Shown: positions 27,710 through 36,540 of the stretch, piece after piece
How the letters are laid out: the number at the start of each line of letters is the position of its first letter
Position numbering within the stretch: the stretch's first letter is position 1
Assembly (NCBI GenBank): GCA_016792805.1
Contig: JAEUHX010000029.1
Coordinates: 1 to 64,000, forward strand
Length of the DNA stretch: 64,000 bases
Direction of reading: 5' to 3'
DNA from: Planctomycetota bacterium
GTDB taxonomy: Bacteria; Planctomycetota; UBA1135; JACQFD01
Position numbers and translations under genes: made by a program
Notes under the pieces: model-generated
What the model saw: only the letters and a program-made list of their open reading frames with translations
The model's database searches: none
Told to the model about the DNA's origin: nothing

Positions 27710-29878
27710 TCAGCTCAGCTTCGACGCCTCGTCGCTCCGCCGCCGAATTCCACCGTCTTGAGCTGGAGGCGCCTTCACACCTGAGAGCTGACCAGCCTCC
27801 GAAGGCGATGACACACTCAATCCACCCTGAGGACTTGACTTGACGAGGTCGAGCATTCTCACCGCCGCCTGGATGCAACGCTGCTGCTCTTCAGTTGCAT
27901 CCGAAGCCCTGAGGCTGAGTCTCTCCCGTGCCAGCCTCATGAAATCCTCTGTTGGGTGCTGCTGGCAAGCGCGATGGACAATCTGTAGCAAGTCGCTCAA
28001 CGACACGTCTCGGTCGAGACGAAGCAGCGCGCGAGCCTGCACATCACTTCGAACGCATGCGATCTCGCGTAAGGCCCCGCGACCTTCCATTCCAAGCGCG
28101 CTTGCCGCAACAAATCTCACAGCAGGCGAGGGGTCGTCCAGGTAGTCTCTAGCTCGGAGTGTGGCATCTCCATGCTCGGCGATCGCACCAAGTGCGGTCT
28201 CCAGCATTCGGGCCCGAACGCCATCGACCGAATCGAGCCGCGACAGCTCCCACAGCTTCTCCAGGTTGCCATCTCGTTCATTCAGAGACTGGCACGCTTC
28301 GATTAGTAATTGTAACGTGCGATCCCAGTCATCGGACTGCAGAGAGCGCGTGGAGAATCGCAGCTGAGCTGCTCCAGCCTCGAGGCTCAACTCTCCGAGC
28401 TCCTCCAGCGCCAAAAGGCGCGCGCGACATGGAGAGTCGAATCGCGCGATTGCGGTAGGATCGAAGCACGAGACGGCGACCCGTGACTCGAATGCGTCGT
28501 CCCCAACATGGATTCGGGGCGCTGCATCGTCGCTCGACTTCGCCGGCATCACTCGCCAGCCTCGAATGTTGAGATCTCGCGGGATCGTCTCCCCGCGCAA
28601 GCGAATCGTCGCGAAGGAGCCAAGATCTCCGAGTCCAAGCTTTGATACCAATAACTCAACCTGGACGCACGACACTCTACCGAGAAAGCGGTGCTCACCG
28701 GCGGCAGTGAGCTGGCAGCGGCTAAAACCATGTCTCTTGGCGAACTGCTCCCACTCCGTCGCTATGGGCCCAGCGGGAGTGCAGCCCCGCAGCCGCCGAC
28801 GAACGACCCAGCCCGCAAGCAGACAGAGCCCTATGAACATGGTGCCTCCAAGCACCTCCAACGGACTCAGACTCGATACTAATGGAATCGTGGTGCTGGA
28901 CACATCAATCATTGCTGGCAGCGTGGTTAACTCTCCACCACCCGTATCGCCTGTCGGCTTCGAGAGCGCCCCGGAGAGGTTGGGGCCGAGGGAAGCGCGA
29001 AGCTCCTCGGCGTAGGCTGCGAGTTTTTGTTGCACTCCGCGCGCGAGATCCGTTCGCTTGGCCGCGGCGGCGAGGTGAGGCAGGTCGTCCGCACTCGGAT
29101 TTCTTCGCAGAAAAGTAAGAGCGGAAAGAACGATCCGGCTCTCGCCCGACTCGAGCACCGCCAGCAGGTCGGGTCGGGCCCTCTCCCCGTCGAGCGCTGC
29201 GAGCTGGCGCAGCGAAGCTGTCCGCACATGGGGGTCGCGGGCGCCGCGCACCCAGCGACGCAACAGTTCCCGCTGAGAATCCGGGGGAATGTGGGCGGCG
29301 ATCCACTCGAGGGCGGGCTTGAGAAGGTCGTGGTGGATCTCGAACGGCTCAAGGATTTCTTGGATCCGATCGACGCCATCAGCGCCGTCATGGATCGCCG
29401 CGCGAAGGCGAATCATCGCGTTCGCGTCGGAGCGCGCCTTTTGTACGGTCTCCCTCGTCGCGGACGAATCGGGGTATCGCGACACGAGAAGATCGAACGA
29501 GCGCAGGCGCGCTCCCGTATCGCTCGGCTGAAGCACGAGACGGGAAAGATACCGATCGAACTGTTGAGCTTCTCTTGCGATCTCCAGAGCCTTCCTCGCC
29601 ACGCGCCGAACGAGCCCATCGATCTCGCGATCCGTCAGCGCAGGCCCCGTCCGCTCAAGAATGACTGCGCCCTCCTCGGTTCGCAGATGAGTGCGCGGAA
29701 GATGAGGGGAGACGATCGGATCGCGCTCCACAAGCCGAAGCTCTGCTGGAATCTTGAACTGTGCGTTCGCCCGCAGCCGGCCGACGACGCGCACTCGACC
29801 ATCGGCCCGCTTCTCCACGGCAATTCGCACTCCATCCATCGCTGAATGCCACATTTCAATCCGCCTCTTCGAGCTCAC
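27710..29878 (-). CDS. Double-length HEAT-repeat family protein (fusion of two units), array member 7
   Basis: A 722-residue protein made of two family units in one frame. Unit 1, about residues 1-325, has a middle domain without a membrane anchor (AMDGVRIAVEKRADGRVRVV), then HEAT-like repeats (HVRTASLRQLAALDGERARP) and a tail with GALSKP. Unit 2 starts about residue 355 with a membrane helix (GTMFIGLCLLAGWVVRRRL), then the middle domain, repeats (AVRFVAASALGMEGRGALRE) and a GGLSVSSPSEAGQLS tail. A lost stop between two former genes would explain this. The GTG start overlaps the previous stop by 4 nt. Its first unit may depend on the preceding short gene for its anchor. Confidence 0.72.
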   Translation of the reverse strand: MSSKRRIEMWHSAMDGVRIAVEKRADGRVRVVGRLRANAQFKIPAELRLVERDPIVSPHLPRTHLRTEEGAVILERTGPALTDREIDGLVRRVARKALEIAREAQQFDRYLSRLVLQPSDTGARLRSFDLLVSRYPDSSATRETVQKARSDANAMIRLRAAIHDGADGVDRIQEILEPFEIHHDLLKPALEWIAAHIPPDSQRELLRRWVRGARDPHVRTASLRQLAALDGERARPDLLAVLESGESRIVLSALTFLRRNPSADDLPHLAAAAKRTDLARGVQQKLAAYAEELRASLGPNLSGALSKPTGDTGGGELTTLPAMIDVSSTTIPLVSSLSPLEVLGGTMFIGLCLLAGWVVRRRLRGCTPAGPIATEWEQFAKRHGFSRCQLTAAGEHRFLGRVSCVQVELLVSKLGLGDLGSFATIRLRGETIPRDLNIRGWRVMPAKSSDDAAPRIHVGDDAFESRVAVSCFDPTAIARFDSPCRARLLALEELGELSLEAGAAQLRFSTRSLQSDDWDRTLQLLIEACQSLNERDGNLEKLWELSRLDSVDGVRARMLETALGAIAEHGDATLRARDYLDDPSPAVRFVAASALGMEGRGALREIACVRSDVQARALLRLDRDVSLSDLLQIVHRACQQHPTEDFMRLARERLSLRASDATEEQQRCIQAAVRMLDLVKSSPQGGLSVSSPSEAGQLSGVKAPPAQDGGIRRRSDEASKLS

Positions 29879-30396
29879 CGACGAGATGGGATGCGTCCGG
29901 AGCGGCCAGCGTTTCCGCGGCGCGGTACCGACTGGAGAAGCCGAATTGTTCGATTCACCGCATCGACCACAAATACAACGATCTTTTCTGAATCGAGAGT
30001 CCTGCCCACCTCCCTCTCTCCGAGCAAGAACTGCCCTCGCCTGCTGAACTCAATCGGACGGTCCATACCCTCTGCCCCCGAGTGCTCCTCGGTGGGAACC
30101 GCGGTTGGGTCTGGGTGAGCAGCGAGGTTTGCTTGTACTCTCATTGAATATCGGAGCGTGGGAGACCTCTCGATCCAAATCCAGAAATCTACACCCTCCA
30201 CTGTTCCCTTCAAGCGAACCAATGGGGTCTCGACAAAATCGAACGCAGGCGAGAGCCGCTTCTGCGCCTCGCGGAGACGATACCAAGCCGTGTTGTGCCG
30301 ATTGGATTCCCGAAACAGAACTTCAAGCAACACGCTGAAGAGAGCTTCCCCAACGACTCCGATGGCCTCGAGCGCTCCGAAAATATCAACGCTCAT
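29875..30396 (-). CDS. HEAT-less N-terminal module of the array family, member 6
   Basis: A 173-residue protein with a hydrophobic start (FGALEAIGVVGEALFSVLLE) and the family middle domain (GTVEGVDFWIWIERSP), but no HEAT repeats. It ends in a basic Arg/Gly-rich tail. It overlaps the genes on both sides by 4 nt, so it is tightly coupled. It may be a true short member, or the severed front of the next gene, whose first unit lacks an anchor. The middle domain ends soon after FVVDAVNRTIRLL, which favours a truncation that has become stable. Confidence 0.62.
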   Translation of the reverse strand: MSVDIFGALEAIGVVGEALFSVLLEVLFRESNRHNTAWYRLREAQKRLSPAFDFVETPLVRLKGTVEGVDFWIWIERSPTLRYSMRVQANLAAHPDPTAVPTEEHSGAEGMDRPIEFSRRGQFLLGEREVGRTLDSEKIVVFVVDAVNRTIRLLQSVPRRGNAGRSGRIPSRR

Positions 30397-31751
30397 TGGC
30401 CCTCTCCTGGACTCAGGCCACCCTCGGAAGAACGCGGCCGAGAGAGCGCTCCGGACGGCGCCGCCGCATCCGTGATCGAAAGTCCGCCCGCGGTCGAGAG
30501 GCCGAGCCGCTCCTGGATGAGTGAGATCGCCGCCCGCGCCTCGCGTCGAAGCTCGCTCACCGGCATCGCCTCTTCAGCGGCGCGGTGAAGGGCAGAAATC
30601 GATTCGACTCCGCCAAGCTTCCCGAGCTGGCGTGCCGCCGGCAAGCGCACGTCGTCGATCGGCCGCTCGAGAAGTGAATGCCACACATCCGAGGGAGCGC
30701 CGATCGCCTCGAGTGCCGCCGCTGCGCGGGCGGCCGTCGCGGGACCCGCATGCAGTGCGAGCTCCATCATCGGCTGCCGCAGCTCCTCCCATCGGTGTTG
30801 GCGTGCATGCTCGAGAGCCATCGAACGCGCCTGGCTCGTCTCGGGAGAACTCAATAATTCACCCAGCACCGATACAGTTCGCTCGCGCGGAAACCGTGCG
30901 AGCAGGTGGGAAAGCGCCTCCACGCGCGCCTTCGGCTCGAGCCGGGCATCGAGCGCGGCGGAGCGCAACCCCTCAAATCCGCTTTCGCCGAGCGCGCGCC
31001 CCGCAGCGAGTCGCACCTGCGGGTCGGCATCGGCCATGGCGCGCTCGAGCACTGAACGATGGGTCTCCCCTCGATCCGCCCTCGAGACGAGCAGGCGGAG
31101 GCATCGAAGCCTCATTTCCGGATGCGGGTCCTCCAAGACGATTGCGGCCGTCGAACCCTCCCGATCGGCCGCCGCTTGTGTGAGCGCCTTCGCGAGAAGC
31201 GCCGTATCGGTGACGAGGCGCTGGCACTTTTCCGCGTCGGCGCTGCGCTCATACAGACTCACATGAAGGCCCGATTTGTCCGCCCGAATGCGGGCACATT
31301 GGCCAAGCCGCACGAGCAGCCGGCGCACGGGCGCGCTCAGCAGAGGTAACACAAACTCAGCGGCTCCGAATGCAAAGAAACCCTGCGCCCCGACCTCACT
31401 CAGCTCATGAGCCGGTCCAGTCTGAACTGCTCCCATGCCTTCGTAGAAATCGAACAACGCCACTTTTTCCGGGAATCCAGGGAGCGAGACGGATACGGTG
31501 CCAATGGAGCTGCTGCGAGAATCCTCCGTCGAGGGAAGGCGTGTCACCGTCACGTCGACTCCTTCAACGCGCCCCGCCGCCGAGCGTCCACCAATCGGCC
31601 CCTTCGGCTTCTCCACGAGCTGGAGCGCGCGAAGCACAGCGCTCCAAGCATCGACGGGGTCTCCTCGCTGCTCGCGGGGACGTTGGACAGCCCAGGCGAT
31701 CCAGGTCGCGAGAAGCAAGGCTCCTCCGAGCGCGGGAAGCAGGACCTCCAT
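30393..31751 (-). CDS. Membrane-anchored HEAT-repeat family protein, array member 5
   Basis: A 452-residue full-length member. An N-terminal helix (MEVLLPALGGALLLATWIAW) is followed by the middle domain (GRVEGVDVTVTRLPSTEDSR), then HEAT repeats such as MRLRCLRLLVSRADRGETHR, VRLAAGRALGESGFEGLRSA and LGKLGGVESISALHRA, then a tail STAGGLSITD... with SGALSRP and GGLSPGEG. I chose the ATG at 31749-31751, with GGGGA upstream; a TTG at 31760 directly abuts the previous stop. The repeats probably form a cytoplasmic solenoid that binds other proteins; this is inference. Confidence 0.8.
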   Translation of the reverse strand: MEVLLPALGGALLLATWIAWAVQRPREQRGDPVDAWSAVLRALQLVEKPKGPIGGRSAAGRVEGVDVTVTRLPSTEDSRSSSIGTVSVSLPGFPEKVALFDFYEGMGAVQTGPAHELSEVGAQGFFAFGAAEFVLPLLSAPVRRLLVRLGQCARIRADKSGLHVSLYERSADAEKCQRLVTDTALLAKALTQAAADREGSTAAIVLEDPHPEMRLRCLRLLVSRADRGETHRSVLERAMADADPQVRLAAGRALGESGFEGLRSAALDARLEPKARVEALSHLLARFPRERTVSVLGELLSSPETSQARSMALEHARQHRWEELRQPMMELALHAGPATAARAAAALEAIGAPSDVWHSLLERPIDDVRLPAARQLGKLGGVESISALHRAAEEAMPVSELRREARAAISLIQERLGLSTAGGLSITDAAAPSGALSRPRSSEGGLSPGEGQ

Positions 31752-31760
31752 GTTCCCCAA

Positions 31761-33092
31761 TTATCCTTTTGTGGGGATCTTCGGGGCCTCCGAGAGCATC
31801 CCGTGATCGTCCGCAGAGCTCAACTTTCCTGCATCGGACACATCGACACCCAGAGCAAGCCCTCCGCGCTCCACGTTGGGAAGCCGCGATTGGATCTGTG
31901 CTACGGCGCGCCGCGCTACTTCCGCGAGGGCACGCGAGCTCGATGCCGCCGACAGCAACGGCTCCACGTCCTCGACAGTCCCGATCAGACCAAGGGCTTC
32001 CGCCGCCTTGGAAGCGAGTTCGGGGTCCTCTCGAGTCAGCAGATTTCGAAGGGTGGAGCGGCTTTCGTCGCCGCCGAACATGGAGAGCGCATCGATGCAT
32101 GCCGTCGCCGTCTCAACGTCTGCGCGTTGGGACAGTCCCACAATTTCTTGCTGCAGTCCGATTAACTTTCGAGATCCAACAATACGAACGGCTGCGATGC
32201 GGCCAGGAGACGGCTGGCGCTCCTCGAGAATCGGCCGCAGCAGATCGAGCAGCTCCTTCTCTTGATTGACCTCTGCCAGGAGCTCGACTATTTGTGCTCT
32301 CTGCTCGTGCTCCATCACACCGGGCCTTAGCGCAGCGCGGAGCAGGGGGCCGCCGTGTCGGCGAAAAGCCAGTGCGCTCGCAAATCGGATCGCAAAGTCA
32401 GGGTCCTCGAGCCCCTTCAAGACCGCCTCCTCCGCGCTCTCCTCAAGATTCGGGACGTGAGAGATTCTTGAGAAGCCGCGAACGCGCTGTGCATGATCTG
32501 TAGACCGCAGGAGCCGCGTCTCATAGCTCTGGTCGCCGCGCGCCAAATCCCGATCGAGCTCCTCAGCCGCCATGGCCGACTCGCGCATGAGATACAACAC
32601 ATCGTCGGCAGAGAGCGACGTGTTCTTGCGCGCTGCGACCAGCTCACCGCTCTCCAGGCGAAGATCACAGTGTCGAGCCAGCTGCACGAGCCGCGCGCAC
32701 ACCTCGCTGCTCAGCAACGCGTCGACCCGCGGCTCGCCCTCCACCATCCAGAAACGATCATTGAAGTCACGGCGGATAGCCTCGGGCATCCGTTGCCCAT
32801 CGCCTGCGGGCTCCCCAGCACGCCGCGAGTAGATCTGTAAGGCCTTTGGAATCGCCAGCGGAACACGAATCTCCAAGTTGCTTTGATCATCCGAGAGGAG
32901 CAGCTTGACGAGCCGCCCATGAATGAGCCCTTCGCCGTGTAGCTTCCCCGATGCTTGGTTCGCGAACAGCGTGAGGCCGCTGGCTTCCGCAATGGACACG
33001 AGGAGAGAGGGTCGACGTTCAGTCAGATATACCAGCAGAGAAGCTGCTGCCACGGCGAAGCCGACGATGAGGAAGATGGCGGTCACTTCCAT
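31761..33092 (-). CDS. Membrane-anchored HEAT-repeat family protein, array member 4
   Basis: A 443-residue member. The start MEVTAIFLIVGFAVAAASLL is a membrane anchor. The middle domain (GEGLIHGRLVKLLLSDDQSN) includes IRRDFNDRFWMVEGEPRVD, and the HEAT part has FAIRFASALAFRRHGGPLLR and AEALGLIGTVEDVEPLLSAA. The tail ends GGLALGVD, GKLSSAD and GMLSEAP, three G-x-L motifs. The ATG at 33090-33092 is 5 nt after the previous stop; the open frame extends further upstream but overlaps the previous gene. Function unknown. Confidence 0.8.
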   Translation of the reverse strand: MEVTAIFLIVGFAVAAASLLVYLTERRPSLLVSIAEASGLTLFANQASGKLHGEGLIHGRLVKLLLSDDQSNLEIRVPLAIPKALQIYSRRAGEPAGDGQRMPEAIRRDFNDRFWMVEGEPRVDALLSSEVCARLVQLARHCDLRLESGELVAARKNTSLSADDVLYLMRESAMAAEELDRDLARGDQSYETRLLRSTDHAQRVRGFSRISHVPNLEESAEEAVLKGLEDPDFAIRFASALAFRRHGGPLLRAALRPGVMEHEQRAQIVELLAEVNQEKELLDLLRPILEERQPSPGRIAAVRIVGSRKLIGLQQEIVGLSQRADVETATACIDALSMFGGDESRSTLRNLLTREDPELASKAAEALGLIGTVEDVEPLLSAASSSRALAEVARRAVAQIQSRLPNVERGGLALGVDVSDAGKLSSADDHGMLSEAPKIPTKG

Positions 33093-33097
33093 GTGCG

Positions 33098-33703
33098 CTA
33101 TTTCCTCGGCGAGCTGCGGCACGCGGAGGAGACCGCGGCCGCACAGAAGACCAATTGTCGAACTCGTTCGATGAAGGGATGGGAGCGAAGCACCGAGCCT
33201 TGGAGCTGTACGAGCACTTTTCCCTCCGCGATCCAAGCCGTGCCTCCCCTCGCGAGGTCGTCGATCGAGCGGCGCGCGTCCGCGTCGAGCACTGCGCGCG
33301 CGACGTCCTCGCGCCCCAGGATCCGAAACCTCTTGTCGAATTCCGGATCTCCGACCTCGACCTCGCGAATCCCGAGCGCATCCTGCACGAGCTGAGTCCA
33401 GTCGGAGCGGGCGACGCGCAGATCGGCCGGCAGGCCGGGAACTAACACTTCCGCGCGGGTCACAATGGATCGGCTTTTTTGAGTTCTTACTTCCAGCTCG
33501 TAAGCCGAAACGCTGAGCCCGTTCAGCTCTCCGCGCAACCGCGGCTTCGCGCCTCCCTCCTCGCATTCGAACTGGAGCCCGAGTTCCGCCGCAGCCTCCT
33601 CCCATGCGCGCCTCGAACGCCTGCGGAGCCGCGACTGCACAAAAAGGCCCACCGCGATGAAGCCAATCAGGAGCCCAAACGGGAGAAAGTCGTCGAGACT
33701 CAT
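33098..33703 (-). CDS. HEAT-less module of the array family, member 3
   Basis: A 201-residue protein with the family's membrane anchor (LPFGLLIGFIAVGLFVQSRL) and a well-kept middle domain: GELNGLSVSAYELEVRTQKS, VPGLPADLRV, DPEFDKRFRILGREDVARAV. It stops where the HEAT repeats would begin. The good preservation of the middle domain and the tight spacing (4 and 5 nt to the neighbours) argue that it is a real short member and not debris. It shows that the anchor plus middle domain can stand alone. Confidence 0.72.
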   Translation of the reverse strand: MSLDDFLPFGLLIGFIAVGLFVQSRLRRRSRRAWEEAAAELGLQFECEEGGAKPRLRGELNGLSVSAYELEVRTQKSRSIVTRAEVLVPGLPADLRVARSDWTQLVQDALGIREVEVGDPEFDKRFRILGREDVARAVLDADARRSIDDLARGGTAWIAEGKVLVQLQGSVLRSHPFIERVRQLVFCAAAVSSACRSSPRK

Positions 33704-33707
33704 CGCC

Positions 33708-35165
33708 TCAGGTCTCGCGCTCGCGATTCGATTCGGAAATATTCGTGCGAACGACGACTGATTCGGAGTCCACGCGAGGCGCCTCCCGCGCCGTCTCTGC
33801 AGCGGTTCGGCGGACTCCGTCGGCCTCCGGCATGCTCAACGATCCGCCGTCGGCGGAGGGTTCGGCAACTGTGAGACCTCCCGCGCCCGCTTCGGCTCGG
33901 CGTGCGCGAATCCGATCGACCGCAGAACGGGCCGCGGTCTTCACCACACTGGATCCCAAGAATCCCTGAGTGAGAGGCAGCAGCTTCTCGACAGCGTGCG
34001 CCGTTCCCACATCTGCGAGCGCACGAGCTGCGGCCGCCCGGACCTCGGAATCGTCGCGCTCGAGCATCCTCAATAAATGAGCCTCCGCGTGCTCCTCGCC
34101 GCATCGGCCGAGGCTCATCGCAGCGACACATGCCGTTGCCGGCTCGGCCTCGAGCCCGAGCTTCAATAACAAGCCCCCGACACCCTTCATCCGCAGCTTC
34201 CCAGCGAGCTCGGCCGCAAGCGCCCGCATTTGTGGTGACTCGCGGTCCGCAAGCCCGGCGCGGATCGCCGCTTCACACAATGCCGGTTCGAAGCGCTCAA
34301 CCAGCGCGCGCAACGCTCGGACGCGCAGGTCGGGCTCGACGGCCGCGCTCTGCACCCCGGCGGCAAGGGTCTCCCGCGCATGCTCGCCGCCATAAATCGC
34401 GGCAAGCGTCGCCACGCGCGAGTCGGTGTCACGGAGCGCCCTCTCCTTGGCTCGCAGTGCCGCGGGATGCTGACCATACCGGCTGAGAGCGAGATCGAGC
34501 GATTTATAACGAACCCCAGCATCGGGATCGGAAGTAGCATTGCGAGCAAGCGACTCCACGACGTCGCTTGGAATTGTAGCGAATGGGCGAAGGATGGCGA
34601 CCGCGGCGTCGAGCATCTCGCCGAGTTGGCTGCCCTCGGTTAAGAGCCCGCCTCGCACGAGCGTGAGTTGCCCCTTCTCAAGTTTCGTGGTGTATTTCTG
34701 AGCTGAGGTGAGGAACGCCGCCCGGGCTTCGGGGACCAGCCTCGAGAGGCACACATCTTCAGGACCTTGCACACGAAAAGCCTTGTCGAAGGCCGTGTCG
34801 CCCGAGTCGACGTCCAGTCCTCCAAAGGCCTTTGCGATCCTTGCGCCGAGCCCTTCTTGTGCTACCAACAAATCCGCCGGCACTCTGCTCGCAGTCGCAG
34901 TAACGCGAGTGAACGTCTGAGACGACTTCCCGGTGCTGACTGTATAAGTGTCGAGCTTGAGCCGGATTCCGTGCTCCTCGCCCGCCATGTAAGTAGACTG
35001 TTTCCAAGTGCCCTTGACCCATCGAAGGCCGCGGCGACTCGCGAAGCCACGCCACTCCGACTCGACCTTCTTACTCCAGCGCGCGCCCGCCCAGATGATG
35101 ACAACGATCACCGCAGCGATGGCGGCCATGGCCGGAACGGCGAGAAACGGAAGGGCAGCGAGCAT
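33708..35165 (-). CDS. Membrane-anchored HEAT-repeat family protein, array member 2
   Basis: A 485-residue member with a typical anchor (MAAIAAVIVVIIWAGARWSK). The middle domain is the clearest of the family: GLGARIAKAFGGLDVDSGDT is followed by AFDKAFRVQGPEDV, and near-identical wording occurs in the next upstream gene. HEAT repeats follow (EVRAAAARALADVGTAHAVE, EPATACVAAMSLGRCGEEHA). The tail has GGLTVAEPSADGGSLSMPE. The ATG at 35163-35165 is the start that gives the anchor; the longer frame to 35255 would overlap the upstream gene. Confidence 0.82.
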   Translation of the reverse strand: MLAALPFLAVPAMAAIAAVIVVIIWAGARWSKKVESEWRGFASRRGLRWVKGTWKQSTYMAGEEHGIRLKLDTYTVSTGKSSQTFTRVTATASRVPADLLVAQEGLGARIAKAFGGLDVDSGDTAFDKAFRVQGPEDVCLSRLVPEARAAFLTSAQKYTTKLEKGQLTLVRGGLLTEGSQLGEMLDAAVAILRPFATIPSDVVESLARNATSDPDAGVRYKSLDLALSRYGQHPAALRAKERALRDTDSRVATLAAIYGGEHARETLAAGVQSAAVEPDLRVRALRALVERFEPALCEAAIRAGLADRESPQMRALAAELAGKLRMKGVGGLLLKLGLEAEPATACVAAMSLGRCGEEHAEAHLLRMLERDDSEVRAAAARALADVGTAHAVEKLLPLTQGFLGSSVVKTAARSAVDRIRARRAEAGAGGLTVAEPSADGGSLSMPEADGVRRTAAETAREAPRVDSESVVVRTNISESNRERET

Positions 35166-35211
35166 GGCTTGATTCTGAACCAGGGCGGCTTCGGCGGCTA
35201 TCCCGGGGGCG

Positions 35212-36540
35212 CTACGAGGGCAGCTTCCCGCGAGTCGCCGAGTTGTGGCGTACATTCCCAGCGTCGGACGGTTCCGTAAGGGGAAGCGCCGCCGCGGAGA
35301 GGCCGCCAGCCGGCTCCGCGGCGCTCAGCCCGCCGCCGGTAGCCTCGGCCCCCGACGAGAGGGAAAGCTGGCCCGCGTCGGCACCGACTGCGCGCGACTG
35401 GATTTGTTGGATTGAAGATCTCGCGACTGCCCCCAATTCTCCCAGAATCATGCGATTCGAAAGCGACAAGAGCTTCTCTACGGAGCCTACAGTTCCGACG
35501 AAGCCGAGGGCGTGCACCGCCGCGAGCTGTAAAGACTCCTCCTCTCGGCTGAGAATCTTGAGGAGCATGGGCTCAGCCGCTTGCCCAAGCAGAGTCTCGG
35601 CGAGCCCGCACGCCGCAGCGGCGAGCTCCGAGGGCGCCTGCAGCCACTCTGCAGATCCGAGCCACCGGGAAGCGGCTTCAGGATCCCTTCTCGACCAGGC
35701 GCGCAGCGCACGCGCGCGGAGGGCGGCGTCGAGATTCGCCGATTCCACGGCGCGCGACAGCACGCGTTCGCCGCCGGAAGGAAGTGCCATTGCGCTCAGG
35801 ATGGCGAGATGAAATTCGCTTCCTTCGACAAGCTCCGAAAGGAGCTGCTGGACGCGCGGCTCCTGACTGTAATGTGTAATGAGCGTCTCGAGCGCGACGC
35901 GCCGCACACTCTCGTCGGGATCCTCTTGAATGCGCATCACGAGACCCGTCAGAGGTTCGGGCGGCGCAGCCGCGAGCGCCCGTGCCAAAGTCAGCGTGAG
36001 CGAGAGAAGTCCGTCGAGCGCAACGCCATCGGTAATGATTCCCCGATAAGCCACAGAAACGGCGCCGTCGGAAACCTCAAATCGAGCCGCGGACGCCGCC
36101 GCGACGGCGGCATCGCGAGCCTCACCGCTGAGGGCCGCGCGGCACAAGGCCTCGCCGCCCTGCACGCGAATGCGCGAATCGAATCGGGCGTCGCCCGTTG
36201 TAACGTCCTGGCCGCCGAACGCCTTCGCGATCGAGGTACCAATTCCTTCGGCACTCAGCTTGAGCGAAGCGGGAATTGTTGCGCCTCGCACCACGGCGCG
36301 CGTGAAGGTCCGCCGGTTCTTGCCGCCTCCGGTCGAGAAGGTCTGAATGGTTACAAAGAGGTCGTCGATGGAGCCTTCGATTCGAGCGGGAGTCGGCCAG
36401 CTTGCCGCGACGAACCGAAGCCTTCGCTGCTCCGCGACCTTCGCCCAGGACGCTTGCTGCGCTGCACGCCTGGATAAGGCAGCAATCCAAGCGAAACCCA
36501 CGAAGACGACAAACATTGCGATCAGCAAGCTCGGACTCAC
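35212..36540 (-). CDS. Membrane-anchored HEAT-repeat family protein, array member 1b
   Basis: A 442-residue member, closest to the gene downstream of it. Anchor: LLIAMFVVFVGFAWIAALSR. Middle domain: GIGTSIAKAFGGQDVTTGDA then RFDSRIRVQGGEAL, matching the equivalent part of member 2. HEAT part: SVRRVALETLITHYSQEPRV and AVHALGFVGTVGSVEKLLSL. The tail has GQLSLSSG, GGLSAAEP and GGLSAAALP. The GTG start at 36538-36540 overlaps the previous stop by 4 nt. Recent duplication within the array is likely. Confidence 0.82.
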   Translation of the reverse strand: MSPSLLIAMFVVFVGFAWIAALSRRAAQQASWAKVAEQRRLRFVAASWPTPARIEGSIDDLFVTIQTFSTGGGKNRRTFTRAVVRGATIPASLKLSAEGIGTSIAKAFGGQDVTTGDARFDSRIRVQGGEALCRAALSGEARDAAVAAASAARFEVSDGAVSVAYRGIITDGVALDGLLSLTLTLARALAAAPPEPLTGLVMRIQEDPDESVRRVALETLITHYSQEPRVQQLLSELVEGSEFHLAILSAMALPSGGERVLSRAVESANLDAALRARALRAWSRRDPEAASRWLGSAEWLQAPSELAAAACGLAETLLGQAAEPMLLKILSREEESLQLAAVHALGFVGTVGSVEKLLSLSNRMILGELGAVARSSIQQIQSRAVGADAGQLSLSSGAEATGGGLSAAEPAGGLSAAALPLTEPSDAGNVRHNSATRGKLPS

